Of a stretch of 20,040 bases of DNA, positions 1 to 7,669 are shown in pieces. Both the position numbers and the translations under genes were made by a program. This DNA comes from Prevotellaceae bacterium. GTDB lineage: Bacteria > Bacteroidota > Bacteroidia > Bacteroidales > UBA932. The notes under the pieces were generated by a model. It worked only from the letters and a program-made list of their open reading frames with translations. It was not told the DNA's origin and did not search any database. Within the stretch, counting starts at the first letter, position 1, and every line of letters begins with the position of its first letter. The stretch is taken from NCBI GenBank assembly GCA_031284065.1, contig JAITAP010000077.1, positions 1-20,040 of the forward strand, in the 5' to 3' direction.

Positions 1-188
1 TGCTCCACCATTTTTTGGAGCATGACGGTAATGATAGCTTCGCGAAACAGCTTGGTGCGATTCTTTACGCCGTAACGCTTGCAGAAGCTGTCTATCAGCT
101 TTTGCTCTTCGCCGTTAAAGGCGATGGTCTTGCGGTATATGCGCTTCCGGCGCTCTTTTTCGTCCATGCTCACTTTTTTATTTTCCAT
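1..188 (-). CDS. Ribbon-helix-helix-like small protein, partial (C-terminus outside window)
   Basis: The minus strand encodes 62 codons from an ATG at 188-186 to the window edge. The visible part starts with a basic segment (residues 1-20, KERRKRIYRK), then a strand-like TIAFNGEE (21-28), a helix LIDSFCKRYG (31-40), a turn with KNRT and a second helix KLFREAIITVML. That strand-helix-helix order and the basic N-terminus resemble small ribbon-helix-helix DNA-binding proteins of Bacteroidetes, but I infer the fold from pattern only. It begins 12 bp after the stop of the TonB-dependent receptor on the same strand, so the two are probably co-transcribed. A second in-frame ATG lies at codon 8. What it binds, if anything, cannot be seen here. 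Confidence 0.6.
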   Translation of the reverse strand, partial: MENKKVSMDEKERRKRIYRKTIAFNGEEQKLIDSFCKRYGVKNRTKLFREAIITVMLQKMVE

Positions 189-200
189 TTCTTATGGCGC

Positions 201-2438
201 TTAAAACGTTATCCCCAGCTTCAGGTTAATCCGAAAAGGGGTGAGATAGTTTGGCACCGCGACCATAGCCGCCGGTTGCTCTGCGTACTGCGTTGTTCTT
301 ACCCACAGGTAGGAGGCAACATTTCTGGTGTTGAAAAGGTTGAGCGCCTCAATTGTAAAGGTGCAGCTTTGTAGCGCGTTGCCGAACGTTTCTTTTACGG
401 CCGCGCCCTGCGTTCTGTCAAACAGCACGTAGCTCAGCCCCACGTCCACGCGGCGGTAGGGCGGCATACGGAAGGTCAGGTCGTAGCGGTCGTCTGAGGG
501 GGCTAACGAGGGGAGCCCCGTGCCGTAGTTCAGCACCATGCAGGCTCTCCAGTGGGGCAGGGCGGGCAGGTGGTCTTGTAGCAGGATGGAGAGATTAACG
601 CGCTGGTCGTTGGGCATGGGGAAGTACCCGGGTTGGACGGTTTGCCCGTCATCGGTTTGGTAGGAGTCGCCTCGCACGTCCTGCTGCGCCTGCATGAGCG
701 ACAGGCTAACCCACGACTCTGCGCCGCTCACCAGCTCTGCGCTCAGCCGCGCGTCTATTCCCCAAACAAAGCCGTCGGCACGGCTGCGAAAGTCGTACAG
801 GAGGGCAATGTTGTCCTGACGGTAGGGAACAAGGTCGAGCAGCCGCTTGTAGTACGCTTCGGACGTGAGCCGGAAGGGTATATCGTAGCGGACAAACGTT
901 GCGCTTGCGCCCACCGTAAGGTGCCAAGAACGCTGCGCCGTAACTGCGGTGTTGAGCTCCATCTCGGGATTTTTCATTTCCTTAAAGAATGAGGGTTGGT
1001 GGTAAGCGCCTGCGGCGGCAAAAAATTGCCGGTCTTCCCTGCCGTAGGGGTAGAAAACGGCTTGCAGTCGGGGCGAAACGAGCAGCTCCCGGCTCAGCTC
1101 AACAGCCGTTACGCGCAGCCCGGGCGTTACGCGCAGGCGACCGGCGCCCGCGTCTATGCTGTACGCCTCCTGCACAAACATGCTGTACTGCCGTGCGCTC
1201 ACGGCGAGGTCGGCGTACGCGCTGTTTTTTGTGTAGAGATTTTCTGCGCTGCGCGGCGTCATGTACCCGGCGGAGTCAATCCGCTGCCAGCGGTTGGCTT
1301 CGTCGTGCACGTGGTAGCGGAGCATTTTCACGCCCCACTTGAGCGTTCCGTTGTTGTGGTACCAGCTGCCGCTGTGCTCCGCGACGTAAACGTTGGTTGC
1401 CGCGCCGGTTCGGGCGTGGTCGAGCGCTGCGCCTACCCCAATATCGGAGTTGTCGCGGCTCGCCTCTGCGTCGGCCAGCGTTTGCCTTAGCCAGTACTCG
1501 CCAAGGATGTCGTAGCGTTCCTGCTCGAGCATGGCCACCGCCGAGCCGGTAAATCCGAGCACAACGTTATCCGACAGCCGGTACTTTGCCGTCAGCGCGC
1601 CCAGCAGGTTTTGCGTCAGGTCGTCCTCCCCGCCCTCGTAGTACATGGTAAAGTTTGTTGGGTTGTCCAGCGTTCCGAAAGATGTTTCGCGGTTCGTCGG
1701 CGCAAACCGGTAGCGGTTGAGCGCGTAGCTGCCCAGCACGCTGAACGAGAGGTTGCGCACCGGCTCAAAGTACAGCGCCGCTTGCAGGTCGGAGAACGAG
1801 GGGTCGTATTCGCCCTTAGCGTCGAGCGTTCCCAGCAGGTAGGTTGCGCGCTTGTGCCGCATTCCCACCACGCCGCCAAGCTTCCCGTTGGGCAGGGCAA
1901 AGTCGCACGCTGCCGACGCGCCCATCAGGTTTGCCTCCGCGCTTCCGCCAAGCGACGTTGGCCGCCGGTAGGCAACGTTGAGCACGCTGGACATTTTGTC
2001 GCCAAACTCTGCGCCGAACCCGCCGGTGGAAAAGTCAATCGTTGCCGTCATGTTGGGGTTGATGAAGCTCAGCCCCTCCTGCTGCCCCGTGCGCGTGAGC
2101 ATGGGGCGGTAGATTTCCACGCCGTTCACATATACCAGATTTTCGTCGTAGCTTCCGCCGCGCACCGAGTACTGCGAGCTCAGCTCGTTGGAGGAGTGCA
2201 CGCCGGGTAAGATTTTCAGGATATTCTCAAAGTTGCTCGACGCTCCCGCAAGGCTCGACAGCGTGCGTGCGTCAATGCGCTCCACCACGCCGGTGCGCGG
2301 CTCTCTACCCGTAACAACCACCTCTTCCAGCGTGCCCTCAAGCTGCCTGCCCGCCTCGGCGCTCTTGTCGGCGGCGGACAGCGCTGTGCAGCGCAGCAGG
2401 AGCAACGCCTGCAATATATGTTTTACGTCAAGTCTCAA
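201..2438 (-). CDS. TonB-dependent outer-membrane receptor
   Basis: 745 residues. The N-terminus is a signal peptide (hydrophobic ALLLLRCTALSAA, residues 11-23), followed by a TonB-box-like EEVVVTG (38-44) and a plug domain at about 45-160 with the usual NILKILPGV, YSVRGGSYDENLVYVNGVE and FGAEFGDKMSSVLNV blocks. The rest is repetitive beta-strand sequence typical of a 22-strand barrel, ending in the aromatic residue F (KLGITF), as outer-membrane proteins do. Such receptors import a ligand across the outer membrane using the TonB-ExbBD energy system; the ligand cannot be predicted here, and no SusD-like partner lies next to it. Unlike many Bacteroidetes receptors it has no carboxypeptidase-like domain before the plug. 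The start is a TTG at 2438-2436: an in-frame stop lies just upstream and the first in-frame ATG falls beyond residue 110, inside the plug. Confidence 0.9.
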   Translation of the reverse strand: MRLDVKHILQALLLLRCTALSAADKSAEAGRQLEGTLEEVVVTGREPRTGVVERIDARTLSSLAGASSNFENILKILPGVHSSNELSSQYSVRGGSYDENLVYVNGVEIYRPMLTRTGQQEGLSFINPNMTATIDFSTGGFGAEFGDKMSSVLNVAYRRPTSLGGSAEANLMGASAACDFALPNGKLGGVVGMRHKRATYLLGTLDAKGEYDPSFSDLQAALYFEPVRNLSFSVLGSYALNRYRFAPTNRETSFGTLDNPTNFTMYYEGGEDDLTQNLLGALTAKYRLSDNVVLGFTGSAVAMLEQERYDILGEYWLRQTLADAEASRDNSDIGVGAALDHARTGAATNVYVAEHSGSWYHNNGTLKWGVKMLRYHVHDEANRWQRIDSAGYMTPRSAENLYTKNSAYADLAVSARQYSMFVQEAYSIDAGAGRLRVTPGLRVTAVELSRELLVSPRLQAVFYPYGREDRQFFAAAGAYHQPSFFKEMKNPEMELNTAVTAQRSWHLTVGASATFVRYDIPFRLTSEAYYKRLLDLVPYRQDNIALLYDFRSRADGFVWGIDARLSAELVSGAESWVSLSLMQAQQDVRGDSYQTDDGQTVQPGYFPMPNDQRVNLSILLQDHLPALPHWRACMVLNYGTGLPSLAPSDDRYDLTFRMPPYRRVDVGLSYVLFDRTQGAAVKETFGNALQSCTFTIEALNLFNTRNVASYLWVRTTQYAEQPAAMVAVPNYLTPFRINLKLGITF

Positions 2439-2461
2439 CGGTTCAAAAAGATTTTAAGCTG

Positions 2462-2489
2462 CGAAGATACGAAAATATTTGCAAAGCTA
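2462..2489 (-). promoter_or_regulatory. Candidate promoter for the TonB-dependent receptor
   Basis: Two -7-like boxes read on the minus strand: TAGCTTTG (2489-2482), a full TAnnTTTG match, and TATCTTCG (2469-2462), one mismatch. Neither has a clear TTTG 19 bp upstream. The second would leave a short leader of about 20 nt before the TTG start. Confidence 0.35.
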
Positions 2490-2611
2490 CAGCGGAAAAG
2501 AGGGCTACCCTGCGGTTTTAGGGTGTGCTGTCTGAATTTTGATTTTTTTTGATATGGAATGATTTTCTTCTCCTCAGATATGGCGCAAGCCTCTCCGTAT
2601 TCCGTTAAGAC

Positions 2612-2727
2612 CGGTAGCCAATACCGTAGCGCGCTTGCGGTTTCATTACAGTAGGAATAAATCGCTCGGTAGCGAATACCGTAGCGCGCTTGCGTTTTCA
2701 TTCCGTTAGGAATGAATCGCTCGGTAG
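2612..2727. repeat. Tandem repeat, period 55 bp, about two copies
   Basis: Unit 1 is 2612-2666, unit 2 is 2667-2721, and a third begins (CGGTAG, 2722-2727). Each unit opens with CGGTAG, contains ATACCGTAGCGCGCTTGCG and a small stem CATTCC/GGAATG (perfect in unit 2, decayed in unit 1), and ends in AATCGCT. A degenerate partial unit may precede it near 2596-2611. The open frames crossing it do not look like protein. It sits in the divergent region between the receptor and rubrerythrin genes. Confidence 0.8.
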
Positions 2728-2776
2728 AAATGGCAAGACGGGATACGCACGCCATGCGTCCACCGCGCTACGCGCC

Positions 2777-2818
2777 ATTAATCATTAATCACTAATCATT
2801 AATCATTAATAACTAATC
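2777..2818. repeat. Heptamer array (ATTAATC)x6
   Basis: Six consecutive 7-bp units: ATTAATC, ATTAATC, ACTAATC, ATTAATC, ATTAATA, ACTAATC. The array ends 12 bp before the -7 box of rubrerythrin. It may be a simple-sequence tract, an AT-rich upstream activating element or a set of protein sites; nothing in the sequence decides this. Confidence 0.85.
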
Positions 2819-2830
2819 AATTTTTTTTTG

Positions 2831-2838
2831 TACATTTG
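2831..2838 (+). promoter_or_regulatory. -7 box of the rubrerythrin promoter
   Basis: TACATTTG matches the Bacteroidetes -7 consensus TAnnTTTG and lies 29 bp before the ATG of rubrerythrin. No TTTG is present at the usual -33 position, which is occupied by the heptamer array. Confidence 0.6.
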
Positions 2839-2867
2839 CCCTGTTTAACCATTAAAAATAAAGCGCT

Positions 2868-3440
2868 ATGAGCTTAAAAGGAACAAAAACCGAACAAAAC
2901 TTGCTGAAAGCCTTTGCCGGAGAATCGCAGGCGCGAAACCGCTACACGTTTTTCAGCAAGGTGGCAAAAAAAGAGGGCTACGAGCAAATCTCCGCCATCT
3001 TTACCGAAACGGCGGCTAACGAAGAAGAGCACGCCAAGCTGTTTTTCAAGTATCTGGAGGGGGGACCTGTGGAAATTACGGCGATTTTCCCTGCCGGCAT
3101 TATCGGCAGCACGCCGCAAAACCTCTTGGCAGCCGCCGACGGAGAGCTTGAGGAGTGGGGTGAGCTCTACCCCGCCTTTGCCGAAGTTGCCGAGGCGGAA
3201 GGATTCAAAAATGTTGCCGCAACCTTCAGGCTGGTGGCAACAGTCGAAAAGCACCACGAGGAGCGGTACCGCAGCCTGCTCAAAAATATTGAGCGCGGAG
3301 AGGTATTCGCGAAAGAAGAAAAAACCCTCTGGAAGTGCCGCAACTGCGGCTACGTGCACGAGGGAGCCTCTGCCCCCGACAGCTGCCCCGCCTGCAAGCA
3401 TCCCCAAGCTTATTTTGAGCTGTTGGCGGATAACTTTTAG
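2868..3440 (+). CDS. rbr: Rubrerythrin
   Basis: 190 residues, the normal length of classical rubrerythrin. Rubrerythrin is a cytoplasmic non-haem iron peroxidase that reduces hydrogen peroxide in anaerobes, taking electrons from rubredoxin or an NADH-dependent reductase. The N-terminal ferritin-like four-helix domain (about 1-145) carries the diiron ligands: E19 in GESQARNRY, E52 with H55 in EEEH, E93 and E96 in GELEEW, and E127 with H130 in EKHH. The C-terminal rubredoxin-like domain holds the FeS4 cysteines C157/C160 (CRNCGY) and C173/C176 (CPACKH). All expected ligands are present, so it should be active. It appears to be a single-gene unit with its own -7 box upstream and a hairpin terminator 22 bp after the stop. 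Confidence 0.96.
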   Translation: MSLKGTKTEQNLLKAFAGESQARNRYTFFSKVAKKEGYEQISAIFTETAANEEEHAKLFFKYLEGGPVEITAIFPAGIIGSTPQNLLAAADGELEEWGELYPAFAEVAEAEGFKNVAATFRLVATVEKHHEERYRSLLKNIERGEVFAKEEKTLWKCRNCGYVHEGASAPDSCPACKHPQAYFELLADNF

Positions 3441-3462
3441 GCGAAATTGTTTTTTGTTACGT

Positions 3463-3501
3463 AAAAAATCCCCCGTTAACGCTGCTTGCGAGGGATTTTT
3501 T
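3463..3501 (+). terminator. Rho-independent terminator after rubrerythrin
   Basis: A 10-bp stem, AAAAAATCCC (3463-3472) pairing with GGGATTTTTT (3492-3501), with a 19-nt loop; the 3' arm itself supplies the T run. It lies 22 bp after the rubrerythrin stop codon and before the next promoter. Confidence 0.8.
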
Positions 3502-3535
3502 ATTTACGTACTGTGTAGTAGATGAACAAAAATGC

Positions 3536-3543
3536 TATCTTTG
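3536..3543 (+). promoter_or_regulatory. -7 box of the promoter for the 723-residue exported protein
   Basis: TATCTTTG matches TAnnTTTG and lies 20 bp before the ATG at 3564. The -33 region (about 3513-3516, GTGT) matches poorly. It is separated from rubrerythrin by a terminator, which supports an independent transcript. Confidence 0.6.
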
Positions 3544-3563
3544 TGCATAAAAACATGTAAGAT

Positions 3564-5735
3564 ATGCGACACTTCATTATACTTGCTGCGCTGCTGCTGC
3601 TTGTGGCGCAAAGCGCTCACGCCGCCTCGGTTTCCGACAAATATTTTGACGAGGTAACGCTTGCCATTGATACGAGCCTGTACACGCTAAGCAAAAATAC
3701 GATTCTGCACCAGCGCAAGCATCAGCTGTACTTTGAGTACGGCAACCGCTACGCAACCTGCGAGCTGAGGTTTTACCCGAAAGCGGGCGGCAACATTCAG
3801 AGCCTCTCGCTGGTTGGCTCTGCCGGGTACGAGCTGCTCGACTCCCTTGTATTTATCGAGGATGAAGCTTGCTACCGTATGCGCCTCCGATTTGCCGACT
3901 TGTTCAACAACACCCACCTCTCTATTTTGCTAAACGTAGTAACGCTGCAAAGCGAAACCGCTCAGGTGCGCGCCAAAATCTGGGAGCTGGCGTTGTTCCC
4001 CTACACGCAGACGTGGGTAAAGCTTTTTCCGGTTAACGACGTTCTTTTTGTCGGCGAAGAAAAAAGCTTTGAGATAGAAACAAACAACGAGGAAAACATT
4101 AAGCCCACGAGCGATTGGCAGAACAGCAACGGCATAGACTACCGCATAGCGCTGCGCGAAGGCAGGCTAATGCTGGTCTTGCAGCCGCGAGAGCTGGGCG
4201 TGAAAACGCTCAGCGTTACGGTGGAAACGCTTGCGCCTTTCCTCGACGAAAATGAGCAGCTCTGCAACGTCGTCCCGGTGCAGTCCCAGCCGTTCACCGT
4301 CAAGGCCAGCCGCCTCGTCTTTTTGAACGTGGACAAAAAGGAGGTAACCTACGACGACGAAGCCCGCTACAAGGGCGTGAGCGTTGTGATTGACAACAAC
4401 CGCAGGCTACAGCTCAACAGAACCTACCGAATAGAGGACCAGGAAGCGGCCGGAGGATCGCTAATCGGAGAGCTGTTTATCGTTAAGGATCTGGCAAACG
4501 ACAAGGTGCTTTGCAAGCTTACGGTTTTCAACCTGCACCGAAGCACAGAAGGCTACCTGTACATTAAAATGAGCGACGTGCCCACCTTCATCACAAACCT
4601 CGACATTACGCCGCAAATGCAAATTTCGGCAATACACGTGCTGCACGAAGGAAGCGACTGGCAGGCGAGCACACGGGTAAACCCCGGCGAGCAAATTGAC
4701 GTGAGCATAGAGGGAAAATCGCTCCACAAGGCGAGATTTGCTTGGCTGGACGCTGTTGATATTACCGCAGATACCATTAGCCAAACCGAAACGCGACGCC
4801 TTTTCAAGCTGCGCATCCCAATGAACATTAACAAGCGGCAAATTGCGCTGCTCAACAACGGGCAGCCCACCGGAAAAACTTTGACGATAGAGGAGTACCA
4901 GCATCCCAGACCGTTTGACTTTATTACGCTCAACTACGGAAACAACGAGCAGATACAGGTGAACAAGGTCAGCAATACCGTCATCTCCCGAAACGTTATC
5001 AAAGAGTTTTCGCTATCGTTCGACACGGAAAACATCGACAGCAAAACAAAGCTATACGGCAAGCAGTACCTGGACATTGATATACGAATTTTGACCAAGC
5101 GCGGAGAAATTGCCGAAATGCGCACGCTCAAAAACCAGCTGGTGTGCCCCGACGAAACCTCGCCGCGCGGCGCATACTACAAAGACAAAAATTGCCTCAG
5201 CGAAAACATTAACTTCAACAATATCTTGAACACAAAACCCAGCGCGTTGGAAAACTTCGGAAAGGTGCAGCTCGATATTAAGCAGTCGTCCGACAAGTAC
5301 TCCGACCCGATTTTTGAGAAGCGCGTGGAGGTTATCTACCAGCCCAAAATGCTTTTTGACATAGACCTGTCGCTGCCCGCCGGTATGCTCATCCAAAATT
5401 TGGGCGAAAGTGAATTAGAAAAGACCAAGAAATCATCGTTCACCGACAACCTCGGCGGTATCAGCATTGCGCTCATTGCGCAGTTCAGCTTTACCGACAA
5501 CGAAAAGGCGGGCAAAATGCAGCCCTACCGCTGCGGCGCGGGCTTTCTGTTCATCAACACCTTCAACTTTAGGGAAGACGCCAAGCGCGACCTCGCCTTT
5601 GTGGCGCTGGGCAGCATCTACCCGCTCAGCAACCGGCGCATGTTCAACGTGCCCATTCACGTTGGGCTGGGGTACAAGTTTCAGGAAAAAATACCTTTTG
5701 TAATGATAAGCCCGGGCATAAGCGTGTCGTTTTAG
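3564..5735 (+). CDS. Large exported protein of unknown function, probably outer-membrane associated
   Basis: 723 residues; I do not recognise the family. Seen in the sequence: a clear signal peptide (MRHFIILAALLLLVAQSAHA, cleavage likely after A20); a long middle region (about 25-590) rich in beta-strand-like alternation and charged loops, with no catalytic motif I can name; and a C-terminal section (about 596-723) starting MLFDIDLSLPAG, with Gly/aromatic alternation (CGAGFLFINTFNF, IHVGLGYKF) and a final aromatic (SPGISVSF). That ending is typical of outer-membrane beta-barrels, so a soluble or surface portion linked to a small barrel is one reading. There are few cysteines and no lipobox. 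It has its own -7 box, a terminator precedes it, and the next gene begins 344 bp later, so it is probably monocistronic. Codon and base use match the neighbours. Confidence 0.85.
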   Translation: MRHFIILAALLLLVAQSAHAASVSDKYFDEVTLAIDTSLYTLSKNTILHQRKHQLYFEYGNRYATCELRFYPKAGGNIQSLSLVGSAGYELLDSLVFIEDEACYRMRLRFADLFNNTHLSILLNVVTLQSETAQVRAKIWELALFPYTQTWVKLFPVNDVLFVGEEKSFEIETNNEENIKPTSDWQNSNGIDYRIALREGRLMLVLQPRELGVKTLSVTVETLAPFLDENEQLCNVVPVQSQPFTVKASRLVFLNVDKKEVTYDDEARYKGVSVVIDNNRRLQLNRTYRIEDQEAAGGSLIGELFIVKDLANDKVLCKLTVFNLHRSTEGYLYIKMSDVPTFITNLDITPQMQISAIHVLHEGSDWQASTRVNPGEQIDVSIEGKSLHKARFAWLDAVDITADTISQTETRRLFKLRIPMNINKRQIALLNNGQPTGKTLTIEEYQHPRPFDFITLNYGNNEQIQVNKVSNTVISRNVIKEFSLSFDTENIDSKTKLYGKQYLDIDIRILTKRGEIAEMRTLKNQLVCPDETSPRGAYYKDKNCLSENINFNNILNTKPSALENFGKVQLDIKQSSDKYSDPIFEKRVEVIYQPKMLFDIDLSLPAGMLIQNLGESELEKTKKSSFTDNLGGISIALIAQFSFTDNEKAGKMQPYRCGAGFLFINTFNFREDAKRDLAFVALGSIYPLSNRRMFNVPIHVGLGYKFQEKIPFVMISPGISVSF

Positions 5736-6079
5736 GTTTGCGAAGTTTGCGTACCCTGCAAACTCCCACCTCCTCTTTGCCGTGAAGCATGTTAAATTTA
5801 CAGCTCTTTACGCTAAATCGTAACCTTAATTGGCTCCACACGTTAATCAACGCCCATTTTGAACATTTTGTCAACAATGGCATCAGAGTACCAATACGTT
5901 TGGCTGTTCATAAAAAAATAAGCATACATATTCCGTAAGAAATGCCTATACTTGCAGCCTGAAATTTTGTGAGAAACCTCGCTTTCTTCCCAAATGATAT
6001 GCAATGTCTTTTGTAAGGTTACATTTTGTAGCTTGTAAAGCGGCGGCGCGAGGGTATTTATAAACCAAAAAATCAAATA
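5736..6079. other. Gene-free stretch before the carboxyltransferase gene
   Basis: 344 bp with no convincing gene. A weak hairpin, AGTTTGC (5744-5750) with GCAAACT (5758-5764), follows the upstream gene but lacks a T tract, so it is at best a poor terminator. A minus-strand open frame crosses the stretch but runs into the 5' end of the carboxyltransferase gene and shows no recognisable family. Confidence 0.5.
6020..6033 (+). promoter_or_regulatory. Candidate promoter for the carboxyltransferase gene
   Basis: TACATTTTG (6020-6028) resembles the -7 consensus TAnnTTTG with one extra T, followed by TAGCT. No -33 TTTG at the right distance. The same ATTTTGTAGCTT string recurs directly before the biotin carrier gene (7658-7669). 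Confidence 0.35.
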
Positions 6080-7621
6080 ATGGAAAATCAAAAAGTAGAA
6101 GAGCTGCAAAAAAAGCTGGAGGAAGCGCAGCAGGGCGGCGGCGAAAAGGCTATTGCCAAGCAAAAATCAATGGGAAAGCTCACCGCTCGAGAGCGAATTT
6201 TGCTCCTTGTGGACGAAGGCTCGTTTCACGAGTACGATTTGTTTGTGGAGCACGACGTTCGCGATTTTGGTATGCAGGATAAAAAGTTGGCGGGCGACGG
6301 CGTAATTATTGGCACCGGAACCCTCTACGGCTCGCCTATCGCCATTTACGCGCAGGATTTCACGGTGGCAGGCGGCTCGCTCGGATCCATGCACGCCCGC
6401 AAGATTACCAAAATAATGGATTACGCGCTGCGTATGCGTATGCCCATCATTGGCATTAACGACTCCGGTGGAGCGCGTATTCAGGAAGGCGTGAACTCGC
6501 TTGCCGGGTACGGCGAAATATTTTTCCGAAATACGCTCAACAGCGGCGTTATCCCGCAAATTTCGGTCATACTGGGTCCCTGCGCCGGTGGGGCAGTGTA
6601 CTCGCCTGCGCTAACCGACTTTGTGTTTGTGGTCGAAAATATCTCAAAAATGTTCATCACCGGGCCGGAGGTCATCAAAACCGTGCTCGGAGAGGAAATT
6701 TCGATGGAGGAGCTGGGCGGCGCGCGCGTGCACAGCGAGCTTACCGGCAACGCGCACTTCTTTGCCAAGAGCGAGTCGGAGTGCTTTGAGCAAATCAAAA
6801 CCCTCATCACCTTTATCCCTTGGCACAACCAGCGAAAGGCGCTCGCCTTTGAGCCGCGCGAGCCTAAGGCCGAGTACAAGGTGGATAAAATAGTGCCCGA
6901 CGACGCCACGCAGCCCTACGACGTGCGAAACGTGATTCGCGCCGTAGTTGACGGCTCGGATTTTTTCGAAATTCAGGAGTTGTGGGCGGCGAATATCGTT
7001 ATTGGCTTCGGACGGCTGAACGGCGAAACCGTCGGCTTTGTGGCAAACCAGCCCTTTGTTATGGCGGGGGTGCTGGACTGCGACTCGGCGGACAAGGCGG
7101 CGCGATTTATCCGATACTGCGACGCGTTCAACATTCCCATCGTTACCTTTGAGGATTTGCCCGGATACCTGCCCGGCGTTGATCAGGAGCACGCAGGCGT
7201 TATACGGCACGGGGCAAAAATGCTCTACGCCTACAGCGAGGCCACCGTTCCCAAAATTACCGTTATCCTGCGAAAAGCATACGGAGGCGGTTACATTGCC
7301 ATGAACTCGCGGCACCTCCGCGCCGATTTTGTCTTTGCATGGCCAAACGCCGAAATTGCCGTAATGGGCCCCGAGGGCGCGGCAAATATTATTTTCAAAA
7401 AGGAAATAACGGAAGCCGAAAACCCCGAAGAAATGCGAAAGCAAAAAGTCGCCGAGTACCGCGAAAAGTTTGCAAACCCATACGTGGCGGCCTCAAAGGG
7501 ATACATTGACTCCGTGATTGACCCAAAAGACACGCGCAAATTTTTGCTGCACGCCATTCAGGTCTCCGTAAACAAAAACGCGCAGATGCCATCCAGAAAG
7601 CACGGAATCCCGCCATTTTAG
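6080..7621 (+). CDS. mmdA: Acyl-CoA carboxyltransferase subunit (methylmalonyl-CoA decarboxylase alpha / propionyl-CoA carboxylase beta type)
   Basis: 513 residues, full length for the family. The protein moves a carboxyl group between biotin on a carrier protein and an acyl-CoA, in the cytoplasm, in the propionyl-CoA/methylmalonyl-CoA branch. The N-terminal half shows GKLTARERI (32-40), GINDSGGARIQEG (125-137) and GPCAGGAVYSPALTDF (167-182), with the glycine-rich loops that form the oxyanion pocket. The C-terminal half has LPGYLPGVDQEHAGVIRHGA, ILRKAYGGGYIAMNS and AVMGPEGAANIIF, and it ends HGIPPF, like other PccB/MmdA proteins. A biotin carrier gene follows 48 bp later. No biotin carboxylase gene and no membrane beta subunit gene are nearby, so carboxylase and sodium-pumping decarboxylase roles remain equally open; the gene symbol reflects the Bacteroidales naming habit. 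Confidence 0.9.
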   Translation: MENQKVEELQKKLEEAQQGGGEKAIAKQKSMGKLTARERILLLVDEGSFHEYDLFVEHDVRDFGMQDKKLAGDGVIIGTGTLYGSPIAIYAQDFTVAGGSLGSMHARKITKIMDYALRMRMPIIGINDSGGARIQEGVNSLAGYGEIFFRNTLNSGVIPQISVILGPCAGGAVYSPALTDFVFVVENISKMFITGPEVIKTVLGEEISMEELGGARVHSELTGNAHFFAKSESECFEQIKTLITFIPWHNQRKALAFEPREPKAEYKVDKIVPDDATQPYDVRNVIRAVVDGSDFFEIQELWAANIVIGFGRLNGETVGFVANQPFVMAGVLDCDSADKAARFIRYCDAFNIPIVTFEDLPGYLPGVDQEHAGVIRHGAKMLYAYSEATVPKITVILRKAYGGGYIAMNSRHLRADFVFAWPNAEIAVMGPEGAANIIFKKEITEAENPEEMRKQKVAEYREKFANPYVAASKGYIDSVIDPKDTRKFLLHAIQVSVNKNAQMPSRKHGIPPF

Positions 7622-7654
7622 GCAATTGTGCCGGCATTGTGAAATGTGTAATCG

Positions 7655-7667
7655 TAAATTTTGTAGC
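7655..7667 (+). promoter_or_regulatory. Repeated 5' motif before the biotin carrier gene
   Basis: TAAATTTTG (7655-7663) followed by TAGC overlaps the start region of the next gene. It shares ATTTTGTAGCTT with the upstream region of the carboxyltransferase gene. It could be a -7-like box or a shared leader motif; the distance to the ATG is only a few bases, so a promoter here would give a leaderless or near-leaderless transcript. Confidence 0.25.
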
Positions 7668-7669
7668 TT

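Noticed and set aside
2435..2755. 106-residue minus-strand open frame upstream of the receptor
   Set aside because: It is mostly a translation of the 55-bp tandem repeat and overlaps the receptor's promoter region.
5744..5764. Terminator after the 723-residue exported protein gene
   Set aside because: Only a 7-bp stem and no T tract on the coding strand.
5843..6163. 106-residue minus-strand open frame before and into the carboxyltransferase gene
   Set aside because: It begins inside the coding start of the real gene; the C-terminal part (TYWYSDAIVDKMFKMGVD) looks somewhat protein-like, but I know no family and it would need its promoter inside another gene. Kept only as a weak possible gene relic.
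6644..7444. 266-residue minus-strand open frame inside the carboxyltransferase gene
   Set aside because: Fully inside a conserved gene on the other strand, with no start signal or family match.
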